64,000 nucleotides of DNA. Origin: Catonia carolina. Lineage: Eukaryota > Arthropoda > Insecta > Hemiptera > Achilidae. The stretch is taken from contig JAQMRL010000001.1 in the NCBI GenBank assembly GCA_035578175.1, positions 240,316,538-240,380,537 on the forward strand, in the 5' to 3' direction. The notes below the pieces were generated by a model. That model did no database searches. It worked only from the letters and a program-made list of their open reading frames with translations, and was not told the origin of the DNA. Position 1 is the first letter of the stretch; every line of letters starts with the position of its first letter. Position numbers and translations under genes: made by a program. Shown here piece by piece: positions 10,879-22,745 of the stretch.

Positions 10879-11994
10879 CACTTAAAGTTATTTATGTTGT
10901 AATTTAAGATGAAATTATCACAAGAATATGATTGGTAATAATATTTATTTTTGGTAGTAATACATAAATTAATATTCTTAAGTTAAGAAGAAATACATTA
11001 TTAAAATAAATACATAAACGAATTTAACCCTGTTCAACATGCATCTGTTGCATAGAGAACATTAGCTTGTTTTCAAGAAATATCTATTCTGTAGATAAAT
11101 GATTGCTAAAAGAAAATATATTAGTGTAAATAAATGCGAGCTTAATGAGTAAATTGCAATAATGGTTCTAGTAGAAGAATAATATGTAAGGTTATGATAA
11201 CAGGAGGGGTTAAGATTCCTTTAATTGAGGATATCTCTTGCTCTCTCTCACTCTTTTACTCTCCCTCTATTTGCAACAGTGGACATTCCTGGAGAAATGC
11301 ATTAGTGCACTTGTCCATAGCAACAAATAAATCATGATAACTAAGCATCAGTAAATCCTTTCCCCTTTAACCGATTCTCCGCATTTTAATGGGGAAGAAG
11401 GAAGAACCGCCCATATTCATTTTTGTAAATCCTCTTCCAACTTAACTCCGTTCTATGTTTGTTGTCTAGAATTTTGCATAGTTTTATAATTATACTTTTA
11501 CTTAAAACTGACTTAATAGGACAAACTCATTATTTTAAAATGGTTTATAGTATTCTTAAATCATTTTATCTCCATGCTTTAACGTATCTTTTGATAAGAG
11601 AAAACCTTCTATGTATCCTGCATAAGTACAGCCATCTTATACAGGAAAATTATTGTTGAAATAAACTTGCTTGTATAAGAGTAACTTATCTATTTTGCTA
11701 TAGATACAGTACGACAGAAACACACAGTGTTACCTATAACAATAACAAGACGACTAAATTCCAACGTAATTTTTTTCAAAAATCATATTTTACTCTCTGG
11801 TATCTTACTTCATCTTTCCAAATATTGTTTTTTTTGTACTTTTGACGTAGTCCGACTGTTTTAAAAGTAACAATATTGCCCAATTTGAAAATATTTTCTT
11901 AAATTTGTGATATTTAACTTCATGTTTTGTGAAATTTAACAAATTACTTGGAAGATAAGACTGAACGATAAAAAAATCTGTTTATAAAAACACA
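10879..11994. other. AT-rich DNA, no gene seen
   Basis: Includes a short CT-rich stretch near 11230-11270. The open frame at 11459-11659 has no recognisable feature. Confidence 0.45.
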
Positions 11995-12330
11995 CCCACC
12001 GGGTTGGTTTAGAGTTAAAAATCGTCGCCACGAATCAGCTGTTTAACAGTTGATTTTTGGAGACGAAGGTTCCTGTTTTTAATTCTAGTAAAGGAGTTAC
12101 TTTTATACGAATTTGAATAGGTACTAGACAGTAGTTACCAGTGTATTTTGAAGGTTAGAGTTGAATTAACTAACTCTCTCAGGAGTTGTCGGCCTGGGTC
12201 TGTACAAGACTACATCTCATTTACACGTCGTTCACATTATCCTCAACTCATTTGATCATGGGGTTGTTTATTGTTCTGAATTAAACGGATTGGAACGTAG
12301 ACACATTAAGGATTAAAAAATAAAAACAAC
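11995..12330 (+). repeat. SINE-B, near full-length copy
   Basis: The head CCACCGGGTTGGTTTAGAG is followed by GTCGCCACGAATCAGCTG, the family body with GGCCTGGGTCTGTACAAG, TCATGGGGTTGTTTATTG, and an A-rich tail. The A box is partly degenerate in this copy. Confidence 0.8.
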
Positions 12331-12599
12331 CAAAATAAGTACTGTAGATCAATCACTAAAAATATAACTATTATACCGACGCGATCACTGTCAACTCTCT
12401 ATGGGTAACATTAATGAGAAACCTGTAATGGAAGGAGCATATTAACGATATAGAGTCGAAAAAAACCCTAATATTGAAAATTAAACTGGTTATTCGAATG
12501 ACAGTCGTGACTACCATTCAACAACAAAATCAAAGATTTAAAATCCATCTAGAATAATGGTAGAATACAATTGTGGGGTTGAGCCAGAGAATGTCGGAT

Positions 12600-12980
12600 G
12601 TTGTTAAGGTCATCAGCCGAAAGGCTGGTTTGAACCTGTAGAGGTTTTACTAAGTAAAACGAGAAGTGAGGTGGTTTACATTTGCCTTCCTCACTAAGTG
12701 GAAAAGTACGCTTATCAGCATGCCAGGCCCTCTTAAAAGCACATATTTTCCACTCTGCAAATGACACCATCACTTCATTCACCACAGGGTCTGGCTGTAT
12801 AATGAAATTCATTACTTTCAGAGGAGATAACTCTGATTAGTGTCTTTTACACCTCTACCTCTTCTGTTTTTAATGATTCAGTCATTTAATTGGCTGACCA
12901 TGCGATAAGAAACAGAACTATTTATTTTATCCCTGCAACGGACAGATTGAGTGTAAATAGTTTGATACTCTACATGTCTG
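12600..12980 (-). repeat. SINE-A copy with 11-bp TSD
   Basis: Minus-strand copy. It is flanked by GAATGTCGGAT (12589-12599) and GAACGTCGGAT (12981-12991), an 11-bp duplication with one mismatch. The internal frame found in several copies is open here (12812 to 12549 on the minus strand), but it is treated as part of the repeat. Confidence 0.85.
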
Positions 12981-12991
12981 GAACGTCGGAT

Positions 12992-13899
12992 ATAAATTTT
13001 ATAAACTTCCGTATGAAAGTACAAAGATCTCAACCCACCTTATGTGATTAGACGATTTGGTTTTAAACACGAAGCTCGTCAACATAGTCACATTTATACA
13101 GAATAATTTCAATTTATTGACAAGGAAATGATTTTAGAAGGTTTAGAGGAACAAGTATTTCGAGCGAGTGTAGTTGTGCAATGTCATCAGAGTGTTACAC
13201 AAAACAATAAGTAATGAATTACGTTAAATTTAGTGTCAAGTAATGGGGCACTGATTGATGAACTAAGGAAATTAAGTGTTAGATTTTAAGCTGATATTTT
13301 TATTTTATTTTTTAAAATTAAATCTACAACTGTGCAGCTATGCACCACCAGTAAATATATTTGCATCTTATTATAGTTTTTTTACCGTTTTTTAGGAGAA
13401 CAGCAGTCATTAGCAAAAGCCTCTCTCGTTAAAATGCTATGACATTGATAAAATTGATGTATAAAGATTACAGAATAAATTAGTTAAATAATGTTTTTAT
13501 ATGTTTACCAAAAGAATAAAAAAGTCTGCTGACTTATAAAATTGATCCTAAATCTCTGTTCCGCCTTCTGCGGAGCAGTCGATTGAGTTTACCTGGTACT
13601 GTGGATAGTTTACAACGCGGATAAGTGCGTTGTTATTGTTTATAATTTAAATTTAAATTGCTGGAATGCCTGGTTAATTGCTCCATTTATGTAAGAGACG
13701 TTAAGATCTGTATGTTGTGTAGATTGAAAAAATATAAGGAAGCGTTAACGACTGTCCTTAGCAGTTTTCATTCAAAACGCTGTACTTTAGCTAAAACTAA
13801 GGGTTTAGTTGAGCCATAGATCTGGCATCCATACATTCACATTAGTTTGGGTAAGGATTTATAAAGAAAGTACTTTCAGATAAAAAGGTAATTTTGATC
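12992..13899. other. No gene seen
   Basis: AT-rich, with a slightly richer patch around 13560-13640. No recognised family or coding domain. Confidence 0.45.
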
Positions 13900-14119
13900 T
13901 TTGGGGCTAGAACATACAAAATGGAAGTATATGAGGCAGTTTTAAAAAAATCGTAGGAGCCGTTTTTGAGAAAATTTCAGAAAAATGAAAAATGACACGA
14001 ATAAAATACTACTTCCGGTTGACCGATTATGATAAAAATGTTCGTGTCGGGGCCTTCAGTAGTACCTAACTTAAGTTTCAAGTTTTAACTTTGCACGATG
14101 TTCCGTCCTTGAGATATTT

Positions 14120-14152
<33 letters not shown>

Positions 14153-14318
14153 GCGCGCGCACACACACACGCACGCACGCGCACGCGCACACACACACAC
14201 CAATCCCTGAAAACATGTTTTTTGGGTCCAGGGGTTCTAAAAACGTGTAGTTCCGGTGAAAACTCGATTTCAAAAAATCGACATAAAAACATCCTTTCTT
14301 CCCTATATATAGGCAAGA
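13900..14318 (+). mobile_element. Element E, 3' half
   Basis: Shares the right half of Element E: TTTTAAAAAAATCGTAGGAGC, GACACGAATAAA, ACTTCCGGTTGACCGAT, the CA/CG tract at 14121-14200, GGGGTTCTAAAAACGTGTAG, TCCGGTGAAAACTCG and the right end GGCAAGAGAAAG. The left half is missing. The CA/CG tract is among the longest in the window. Confidence 0.75.
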
Positions 14319-14443
14319 GAAAGAAAAAATTTATTGTTTATGTGTACGTTTTCCAAAATTTGATGAATTTTTGATGAATATGAAGTATTCCTCTATAAAT
14401 AATTTAAAAGTAATATCGTGAAAATGAATACAAATTAATATAA

Positions 14444-15225
14444 TTCCAGGATGGCGCAGCGACATCTTTTATTAATTAAGGACTGGCTTTCCCGTTGGCG
14501 TATTAAGGTGAACCCAGTTAAATCAACACAGGTTACGTTCACCTTACGACGTCAAACTTGTCCACCTGTGATGCTGAATAACATTCATATCCCACAGGCC
14601 AGGGTGGTGCGATATCTTGGCTTATGGATTGACAGGGGACTAACTTGGAAGCAACATCTGCGCACGGAACGTTTAGAACTTAACCGCCGCCAGAAGCTAC
14701 TCTTCTGCTTAATTAACCCTCGATCAAGATTGAACCTCCGCTCCAAGATTTTAATATACAAATCCCTATTAAGACCAATGTGGACTTATGGTGTCCAGCT
14801 CTTTGAAATAGCGGCAGAGGGTAATTTAAAGTCGATCCAAGCCTTTCAATCAAAATTCTTAAGACTTGCTTCTGGCGCTCCTTTTTATGTAAGCAATAAA
14901 ACCCTCCACGAATATTTCAAAATTCCTACAGTAAAGGAGCTAACCACGTCCTTGTATAGTACATTTCACGAAAAACTAGGTGACCATCCAAACCAACTAG
15001 CCCATGATCTAGCAACAAGGAACTTCCCAACTGTGCGTCGTTTAAAGCGAAAATGAAGTAGAGACCTCTTGGTCTGAATAACGGACAATACGCAAAGTTT
15101 TGAACGGAGATGTATCACTGGATACCTCTTCTCCTTAAAGTGAAATTCCCCACCGCCATTTAAATATCAAATACGGAAGTTGTGCAGCTCAATGTACAGT
15201 ACCGTAATACAAATTAAAGACAAAA
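14444..15225 (+). mobile_element. Jockey-type LINE insertion, 5'-truncated, 12-bp perfect TSD
   Basis: The insertion is bounded by AAATTAATATAA on both sides (14432-14443 and 15226-15237), a perfect 12-bp target-site duplication. It contains the 3' end of ORF2, a 3' UTR of about 165 bp with CCCCACCGCCATTTAAATA, and a short A-run. A truncated 5' end, intact TSD and still open reading frame point to a fairly recent insertion. The same 3' UTR is found at 602-841. Confidence 0.9.
14451..15056 (+). CDS. Jockey-type reverse transcriptase, C-terminal 201 residues (partial)
   Basis: Encodes the end of ORF2 of a Jockey-clade LINE. Visible motifs in order are WRIKVNPVKSTQVTF (about residues 17-31, RT palm end), VRYLGLWIDRGLTWKQHL (about 53-70, thumb start), RSKILIYKSLLRPMWTYGVQL (about 98-118), and FYVSNKTLHEYFKIPTVKE (about 144-162), the usual order in Jockey proteins. 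The catalytic YADD box and the endonuclease domain lie upstream and are missing because of the 5' truncation. The ATG at 14451 is accidental; the frame starts at the truncation point. No frameshift or stop is seen before the natural TGA. It is not expected to be functional or independently transcribed. Confidence 0.88.
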   Translation: MAQRHLLLIKDWLSRWRIKVNPVKSTQVTFTLRRQTCPPVMLNNIHIPQARVVRYLGLWIDRGLTWKQHLRTERLELNRRQKLLFCLINPRSRLNLRSKILIYKSLLRPMWTYGVQLFEIAAEGNLKSIQAFQSKFLRLASGAPFYVSNKTLHEYFKIPTVKELTTSLYSTFHEKLGDHPNQLAHDLATRNFPTVRRLKRK

Positions 15226-15237
15226 AAATTAATATAA

Positions 15238-17001
15238 AACATTTTTGGTACTTTCCCCCCGTATTGAAGGCAAGCTCTCGTTCAATTTAAATTTAGCGGT
15301 CACTAAAAACCAGCAGGATTTAAAAGGAATAAGGATTCAACGAAATTGAGCTGGCGTAATCATTCATCCACTAAATATTTACTACTTTACCCACTTAATC
15401 GATTACTTTTCTAATCTAACTTTAAAATTACATTAAACTTTTAGATAGGATTCAGTTTTTAAAATTGCAATGCAATTTTAAAATGTATTATTCAAATATT
15501 GATAAAACAACTAAAAGAATTTAACAATTGAGTACAAATATTACAGCCCTACAGTCAGATGGGCGGTATTTTTAATTTATCCATACATTAAAAAGTAGAA
15601 AAATGGACGATACAATCAAAATGTATTTTTAACTAGTTATTGTTAGAAATAAAAGTACGAAACAGAAATGCCACAAATTTATTTATTTTTATCAAGGTAT
15701 TATCAATTTTGCGTGAATTGATTTATCTTAAGATAATATGAAAAATAGTATATTATTTACGTATCTAGTAAAACCACGGAGGAGGAGAAGGCGAAGATAA
15801 GTACGTATAAGTAGAAGAACATCAGAAACGAAAAAGTTAAAAAGAAGAATATAGTAAAAGGAAGAAATATATATATATACTATATACAGAATTACTATGT
15901 ATCATTATGCTAGTGGAAATGCATTCTCATGGAAAATAATAATAGCTTTAGTTTAAACGCTCGGAGAAACCACAGTGCACGCCTCATTCTCGTATTCGTC
16001 CAACACACATCTTTTACCGGCTTGTGTTTAGTTGCTTCGTTGAACACTTTTAACTAGTAAACTATCTACGATACTAAAATTTTACCGTTAACTATATTTA
16101 TAACACCAGTATTATTATTATTATTATTATTTATCAATAAATATACGAAGTGATAAATTATTTTATTATACCTAATAAATTTGAAACAGATTAGATAATT
16201 ATTAAAGCGAAATAGAGATAGTATAATTAATATATCTTATAAAACAGTGGTTTATGTCAAAATAATATCGCTAAATTATTGCTTCACTGGCTCTGCTTTA
16301 ACAAACTAAATAATTGTTAAAAATAAAGGGTGAATTTTCGACTAAATAATATGCAATAAACCTAAACCAAAAGTTAGTAATCCTTGTTTTTAAAACTAAG
16401 TACTTAATTTTTTTGTGTGTACAAAAACTAACAATTGCCGATCATAGTGCACTCGATCTTATTGCTGAGGAGTGAATTACAAAAAACGATTTTATTGGTT
16501 TTCCCAGTATTACTATAGCTTCAAATTTAATTTTCCTAGATATCAATGTAAGAATACGTATGCTGATTTTCAGAGCTGTACTTTTTTGGAGGATGTATAA
16601 AAATGACATTTATTGTTTTAAGGAGTTACCACCGTTCCACTCCTTCGACGCATGGGATAAAAATTCTAATGCTTTACTATTCCTAATTATCAGTGGGAGA
16701 ATACTTTTGCCTATTTGGATAAATGTAGCTTTTCAGGATGGTAAAGAAATAATATTTATTACGTTAGGGTGGTCGCCTCATTTTTAACCCTAAACAGTAA
16801 ATGGCCGTAACTTAAATGTTTAATTTTTCATAGGTTTTACTAGTAAATTAAGATGTATACAGATTTACAGGACTATAGCTCTTCGGAAAGGTACACAAAA
16901 TTAGACTATGTGTTTATTTAGAGTACAATAAACATTTTTTTACTGCTTAAACGCACGTATTCGAAATTTAAATGCTTTACTTTAACAGTTAAACCTTGTT
17001 T
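15238..17001. other. No gene supported; microsatellite at 16110-16131
   Basis: AT-rich DNA with a (TAT)n tract at 16110-16131 and a short AT tract near 15868. The open frame at 16560-16787 (75 codons, plus) has fairly balanced composition but no domain I recognise, so it is not called as a gene. Confidence 0.4.
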
Positions 17002-17765
17002 TTGTTGTTTAAGTCAACAGCCGAAAGGCTGGTTAGAACCTCTAGAGGTTTTACTAAGTAAAAACGAGGAGTGAGGTGGTTTACTATTGCCTTCCTCACT
17101 GAGTTGAAAGATTATGGTCATCAGCATGCCAGGCCCTCCGAAAAGCACCCACTTTCCACCCTGAAAATGACACTTTCACTTCATTCACCACAGGGTCTGG
17201 CTGTTGTTGTTTAGGTCAACAGCCGAAAAGCTGGTTTGAACCTGTAGAGGTTTTACTAAGTCAAACGAGGAGTGAGGTGGTTTACCACTGCCTTCCTCAC
17301 TGAGTGGAAAAATACGCTTATCAGCATGCCGGGCCCTCTGAAAAGCACATATTTTCCACTCTGCAAATGACACCTTCACTTCATTCACCACAGGGACTGG
17401 CTGTATAATGAAATTCATTACTTTCAGAGGAGATAACTCCGATTAGTGTCTTTTACACCTCTACCTCTTCTGTTCTAAAATGATTCAGTCATTTAATTGG
17501 CTGACCATGTGATAAGAAACAGAACTATTTACTTCAGCCCTGCAATTAACAGATTGGGTGTAAATAATTTGACACTCCACCTGTCTGGCAGTGGGGTCTG
17601 GCTATATAGTGAAATTCATTACTGTCAGAGGAAATATCTCTGACTAGTGTCTTTTACACTTCTACCTCTTCTGTTCTTAAATAGTTCAGTCATATAATTG
17701 ACTGACTATGTGATAAGAAACAGAAATAATTTTTGTAGCCCTGGAACCAACAGATCGTGTGCAAA
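17002..17765 (-). repeat. SINE-A (outer copy) split by a second SINE-A
   Basis: The outer copy is in two pieces, 17002-17202 (3' part) and 17594-17765 (5' part), both minus strand. The break falls within the CCACAGGGTCTGGCT block, and GGGTCTGGCT is present at both edges of the inner copy. The outer copy is more diverged than the inner one, as expected for the older insertion. Confidence 0.8.
17203..17593 (-). repeat. SINE-A (inner copy) nested in SINE-A
   Basis: Full-length minus-strand copy inserted in the outer SINE-A. The 10-bp TSD is GGGTCTGGCT at 17193-17202 and 17594-17603. Both copies have the same orientation, so the region mimics a tandem repeat, but the TSD shows a nested insertion. 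Confidence 0.82.
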
Positions 17766-19430
17766 CTTTTGTTTATTTAGGTCCGAAGTGTTTTAGTCTG
17801 TTGCCTATTGAAATTAAAATAGCTTAAACATGTTAATATTTTCAAGAAAGGTTAATAAGGCTCTATGACATAACTGATGTTGATTCACTTGTAAGAATTG
17901 TTGGTTAGTGTTGGTGTTTTACCGTTGCTGACTTGCAGTGCTTGTTATTCAGTCCTTGTATGAATTTACTGATCTTGGTAAATAACATAACAATAATAAC
18001 TGATTTTAGTGTTAGTCATGTACAGATGAATATTTGCTCTGAAGACTGACGGCTTGGTTAATATTATTGTTGAAAATAATACAGTTAACATGTGCTGTAG
18101 TTGCCGCTACAATTAGAATTGTCATTTGTGGATGACGACATTGATTTGCAATTCATTTGTAAACTTGTTCTTATGTTTTTTTTTATATAACCACCCTTTA
18201 TTTGAGTCGGTGGTTATTTATTCCTAGTAGATAAGATATAATTTTGTATTTGTATAAAGTGGAATAAATAACTATTATTATTATTATTAATTAATTTAAC
18301 ACTCTACCTGCCTGTTATGGGCCAAGTTAAACCTTAAGGAATAAAATCAGTCTGTTTGACCAGGAAATCAGAGAATTAGTTAAATAATGAGCGAGTGAGC
18401 GAGGATTTTTACAAATATGCAAATAGATGACAAGTTTGTTATTGACTCTGCAATCTTACGTCTTTGGTTGTAAATGTTTTGTCCATTTAAAGCCGTACGG
18501 AGAGCGTGTAACCATACAATTTTTTGTCTTTTTATTTAATTAATTACGCTTAATCAAAAAAAAGAACCTGGACTGAGTTTAACGAATATTACAAAATAAT
18601 ATATTGCCATAGCTATACTGAAGAGTTTTGCAAACATCCTCTCTTTATAATCTCAAATTTTCTTCTTAATACCATTATGATTTAACTAAACTCCTGGATT
18701 TTTTTTAATATACGTATTTGTTTACAATTAATCGTATTTTTTCTAAAGCTTTTATTTTGGAACTCTTTCTGAAATCCGTAAGGGAGCTTGTCATCTGTAC
18801 AAACTCTTTTTACAATAATAATTATTAATTTTAGTTAAAAATATAGAATACGGAGAAACCTAGATTTAAACCAAATAAATTTTCCTAAAACTTTTTAAAA
18901 GTTTCCTCATGGAAATTTAACTACGTTGTCTTAACATTACATATTCCACTAATGAATAAAATAAGTTAAAACGTTAATTTTTTAATAAATGAATCTAATA
19001 ATAGAATATAACAGAAGGGTTAAAAGTGCTAACTGCTTTCAGCCAATTTGCCGTAATCACAAAATATAGCTGCCTCAACGTCTTTCTACTATAAGTAGGT
19101 ATGACTGCAATACATAAGGACTCGTACGTTCCTTTTGAATAGCGACTACACGAGTTTACAATTGCTTTGTTCTTCATAAAATTACCTATCATTGTTGTAA
19201 TAGTACGTTTTATGACTTATTACATATGCTTTCATTACTATTACTATACTATATATGTAATAAATAATACGATATAAAGCGTTTCATCTAATGTACAATA
19301 CTTAAATATGCTTTGATTAATACTAACCAGTTAATTTTATTTCGGTACTATACCTACTACTTAAGTAACTTTGTTGTGCATTTTAAACATTAAAGTTAAT
19401 AAACTGTTGTAGGCTAAATTATGGATTTTA
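17766..19430. other. AT-rich DNA, no gene seen
   Basis: Contains an (ATT)n tract near 18274-18290 and otherwise no recognised repeat or coding sequence. Confidence 0.45.
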
Positions 19431-19750
19431 CCTACCGGGTTGGTCTAATAATAAAGTCGTCGCAGCGAGTCAACTTTTCAACGGGTGATTTTCGGAAATA
19501 AAGGTTCCGTTGTTCAAAATCTAGTAAACTTACGTTTATACGTACTTGAATACTAAATAGTGGTTACCGGTGTACTTTAATGTTTGGGGTTCAGTTAACC
19601 ATACTCTCATAGGAATGAATGGCCTGAGTGTATACAAGATTACATATTATCTATTCGTCATACATAACATTTTTATGTCATTAAGTTATGGGATTCCTTA
19701 TTGTTCTTAAATGGAACAGATTGCATCGTACATATTAGGCGTTAAAAAAA
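19431..19750 (+). repeat. SINE-B copy
   Basis: Starts CTACCGGGTTGGTCTAATA and carries the family blocks GGGGTTCAGTTAACCATAC, GGCCTGAGTGTATACAAG and ATTGTTCTTAAATGGAACAG, then an A-run. Moderately diverged. Confidence 0.78.
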
Positions 19751-19859
19751 TTATAAATTAACGGAACAAAATGTACGATATTAAAGTTTGTCTGATGGCT
19801 CAAGTCGGCTATATGAACAGTGAGAGACAGTTTATTTATCTACACATTAAAGTTTTAAA

Positions 19860-20190
19860 AGAGACCAATTAAAAGTAACTATAAAAATTCCTTTAATGAG
19901 ACGACGTGTCTCACGGCTGGTGCCAATTTTTAAAATAGCTAACCTTTGACTTATTACAAAAACCATAAGTGATTTCTGTATCTACTCTTTAAGAGGAATC
20001 GAATGACACTATTTTTGTTTCAAAATTCTGACTTTGATTTCTTGACTTCCGGTTTTGGGCCATTTCTGGTCGAAACTGGAACTTCAAACCCAATGATAAC
20101 AAAAGAAAATTTGTTACTAAATTCTACAATTAAATTTATATCCCCAACTTCATAAACGATTAAAATTAGCAAAGGCATAAATATTGTTCT
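19860..20190 (-). repeat. Repeat F, copy 1
   Basis: On the minus strand this contains TGTCATTCGATTCCTCTTAA, AGATACAGAAATCACTTATG and a CACCAGCC-TGAGAC block, all of which recur on the plus strand at 52.54-52.69 kb. The unit starts close to the SINE-B head at 20192. A minus-strand open frame passes through it but is not recognised as a protein family. Confidence 0.6.
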
Positions 20191-20191
20191 A

Positions 20192-20514
20192 ACCCACTCG
20201 TTTGATCTAGCGGTTGTCGTCGCCATAATCAGTACTTTGACAGCAGATGTATACGACAAAGGTTTCGTGGTTCAAATCCTAATAACGATAGTTACTTTTA
20301 TACAGATTTTAATACTAGACAGTGGTTACTGGTGTACTTTGATTGTTGGGGTTCAATTAACCATACTCTCGTAGGAATGATAGGCCTGACTCTGTACAAG
20401 ACTACACCTCATTAACACGTCATGCATATCATCCTCATAACACTGGTTCATAGGATTGCTTATTGTTCTAAATTGAACAGATTGCAATACACACATTACG
20501 GTTTAAAAAAAAAA
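20192..20514 (+). repeat. SINE-B copy with degenerate head
   Basis: The head (CCACTCGTTTGATCTAGCGG) is degenerate. The B box GGTTCAAATCC and the body are clear, including GGGGTTCAATTAACCATAC, GTACAAGACTACACCTC and the A tail. It abuts a SINE-D immediately downstream. Confidence 0.75.
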
Positions 20515-20515
20515 G

Positions 20516-20690
20516 TAGCCGGCAGTATTGGCGTAGTTGGTAACGTGCTCGCCTCTCATCAAGCGGTCTTGGGTTTGAGTCCCATTCAGGCACGGGATAT
20601 TTTCATACGTTACAAAGAATTAATTTCATCCTTTACCGTCTGCATTAGCAGTAATTGCAGAAGAGTCGGACGTTAAACAAAAAAATAAAT
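20516..20690 (+). repeat. SINE-D, tRNA-headed copy
   Basis: The head carries an A box, TGGCGTAGTTGGTAACG, and a B box, GGGTTTGAGTCCC, with CTCGCCTCTCA between. The body continues through ACCGTCTGCATTAGCAGTAA to an A-rich tail. It begins directly after the poly-A of the preceding SINE-B, so its target was that tail. A second copy is nested in SINE-B at 62.18-62.29 kb. Confidence 0.75.
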
Positions 20691-20699
20691 TAAATTAAA

Positions 20700-21464
20700 T
20701 AAAAATATTTTCAATTTTGAAGCATACGTAGGCCTACAACGGTTTACGGGCTAATTAAATATTTTAATTTTTATATCATTTTGGCATTCCAGTTAAAAAG
20801 ATTACGCCTTATACCACAAGCATCTCTATAAGTTAGTAACAAAACTTTATATACAGATTTGCAAATACTCGTTCCTTCTATCAAAATTCCATCGAACTAA
20901 CCTATAGTCTACAGTGTATTTTAACAAAATAAATATTTTTTTTGTATCAAAACCTATTACTATAAAAATATTGTTAATACAAAATTTTTGTATTAATATT
21001 TTTTTTAGAGTAATAAATTAAGGAAGTATTTAAGGCAAGAGATTATAGTTGATGTTTTAACTATTGACGGATAATAAATCTTACTTGCCATAAACCATAT
21101 GACGTAAAGCATTAGCGTGGGATATATTGCAGCCAGCTATATTTTACATGTACTTTTTAACATCTAATAGATCTTTCCTAAACAGATAGATGGTAAAAGA
21201 TAAAGAGAGATCGATGATAAGAGGTGTGAGTGGGAGGGAGGGAGAGAGAAATATATAAGCGATGAAAATATTTCTTCCAGGAAGATGATTTTCAACAAAA
21301 CTGAAAAAGTTTTAACTGCTAATTGGAGAAACAAGTTTCGATTTTTAATCATAAACGTTTAAAATTTTTATAAAATAAGTATTAATTACTAATGAATTTT
21401 GTAACCATTTTCAAAATGCTTCAAAAATATTGTATAAAATATCCAGAAATAGAAGCAAAAGTGG
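20700..21464. other. AT-rich DNA, no gene seen
   Basis: Includes a purine-rich patch (GGGAGGGAGGGAGAGAGA) near 21230-21250. No gene is recognised. Confidence 0.45.
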
Positions 21465-21605
21465 TATAGTCATTTGTTGCGAATATTAGATGATCAAACG
21501 CTTAAACAGATGTTTACTATTAAACCATCCAGACAACGTGGTTTTAGACAAACTCGGAAAAGATGGGCACCTCAACTTCTTCAAGAAATAGCAGATTATT
21601 AAGTT
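21465..21605 (+). pseudogene. LINE 3'-terminal coding fragment
   Basis: The plus-strand frame reads KWYSHLLRILDDQTLKQM, then IKPSRQRGFRQTRKRWAPQL and LQEIADY with a stop. The pattern W.HLLR..D followed by a basic RGxRxxRKRW block is the typical C-terminal tail of insect LINE reverse-transcriptase proteins. Nothing upstream is retained. It lies directly beside the antisense RTE-like fragment. Confidence 0.55.
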
Positions 21606-21642
21606 TGAAGTTTGGGAAAGCCAAGAGGCTAAGCTCGTATTG

Positions 21643-22165
21643 TTAATTTTTTTGTCACCTGTCTCTCAACTGGTTTGATGCAATTCTCCACGCTGTTTTA
21701 TCTTGCACAAGTCGTTTTATATCTACTTATCTGTAACACCCTACATCTTTTGTAATTTCTTCATATATTCTAACCTTTGCCTCCCCCTACAATTCACTCC
21801 CTCAATATTACCCTCCATTACTGATAGACTAATATGGATGTCTTAAAATGTGTCTCACTAGCCTAACCCTTCTTCTGGTAAGATGCTTCCATATAGTTCT
21901 TTTTTCATTCACCCCTAAGAACCTCTAAATTACTTATTTTGTCCACCCATCTAATCTTTAACATATTCTTATAACATCACATTTCAAAAGCTTCTATCCT
22001 CTTCTTTTCTACAGCCCCTATTATCCACGTTCCACTCCCGTATAATGCTACATTCCAAACATAAATGCTTTAAGAAACGTTTCCTAATCTGTAAGTCAAT
22101 TTTTGTAGTCAGAAAGCTGTTTTTCATTTCAAAGACTTTTCTAGCTTGAGCAATTTCTATTTGTT
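21643..22165 (-). pseudogene. RTE-like LINE, second truncated copy
   Basis: Aligns along its length to the minus-strand element at 7.08-7.63 kb: the terminal ACTGGTTTGATGC block, CACCCTACATCTTTTGT, CAATTCACTCCCTCAATATT, the coding block with frameshifts, and the FEMKNSFLTTKID-like start. The hairpin at its end has decayed relative to the first copy. It is non-functional. Confidence 0.82.
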
Positions 22166-22595
22166 TATAATGATGATGTACAATATACATATTTATAAAT
22201 TATAAGTTTATAATATGAAAATACTGTTAGCCTATAAGAAGATTTAAATATCTGTATAATTTTAGAAAAATATGTAGATTTACTATAAATCCACAAAGGA
22301 AATTAAAACGATGCTGGAATAGGGACCTTATACAAAACGGTAAAGAGGGTTTGCCACTGGATAATTTTCTCAAACAAAACGAAAACAGGACATTAAACAC
22401 GCACATCATAAATACTACTGGTTGTTTAAATATACCCAGGTAATAAATAAAGACAAAAATATATAGAGGTATCTGAAAACGTTATTCTAAGAAAATGTAT
22501 TTAAACAATATAAGTTTGGAACTACAATGAATGTACACAATTGTTAAAATTGTAATTAAAACGGTTTGTAGTATTTAAGTCACACAAAATTCAAG
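22166..22595. other. AT-rich DNA, no gene seen
   Basis: No recognised repeat or coding signal. Confidence 0.45.
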
Positions 22596-22745
22596 AGGAT
22601 CGCTTCCGTGGTGCAGTGGTTAAAGTGTTACTCTGCAAAGCAGAAGAAGCAGGTTCAATTCCTTTGCCAAGTTCTGGAAAAACTATTTCGTGTTTAAAAT
22701 CATCGTTCCGTAACTTAAAGTAGCCGCTAATTAACTAGCTTTTTA
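22596..22745 (+). repeat. SINE-C copy
   Basis: The head CGCTTCCGTGGTGCAGTGG is followed by CTCTGCAAAGCAGAAG and a B box, GGTTCAATTCC, then CAAGTTCTGGAAA and a diverged body. Same layout as the copy at 10.7-10.9 kb. Confidence 0.65.

Noticed and set aside
12549..12812. Protein gene encoding MNFIIQPDPVVNE...SADDLNN
   Set aside because: The same frame recurs in dispersed SINE-A copies bounded by TSDs, so it is repeat sequence and not a gene.
14071..14316. Cys/Val/Arg-rich 81-codon minus-strand frame
   Set aside because: Produced by translating the CA/CG microsatellite of Element E.
16560..16787. 75-codon plus-strand frame with balanced composition
   Set aside because: No domain, no homologue recognised and no promoter or splice context; left uncalled.
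17002..17765. Tandem duplication or CRISPR-like direct repeats of SINE-A
   Set aside because: The GGGTCTGGCT duplication shows a nested insertion; no regularly spaced short repeats with unique spacers occur anywhere in the window.
20020..20259. 79-codon minus-strand frame in Repeat F
   Set aside because: Lies in a dispersed repeat and runs into the SINE-B head; the other Repeat F copy does not keep the frame.
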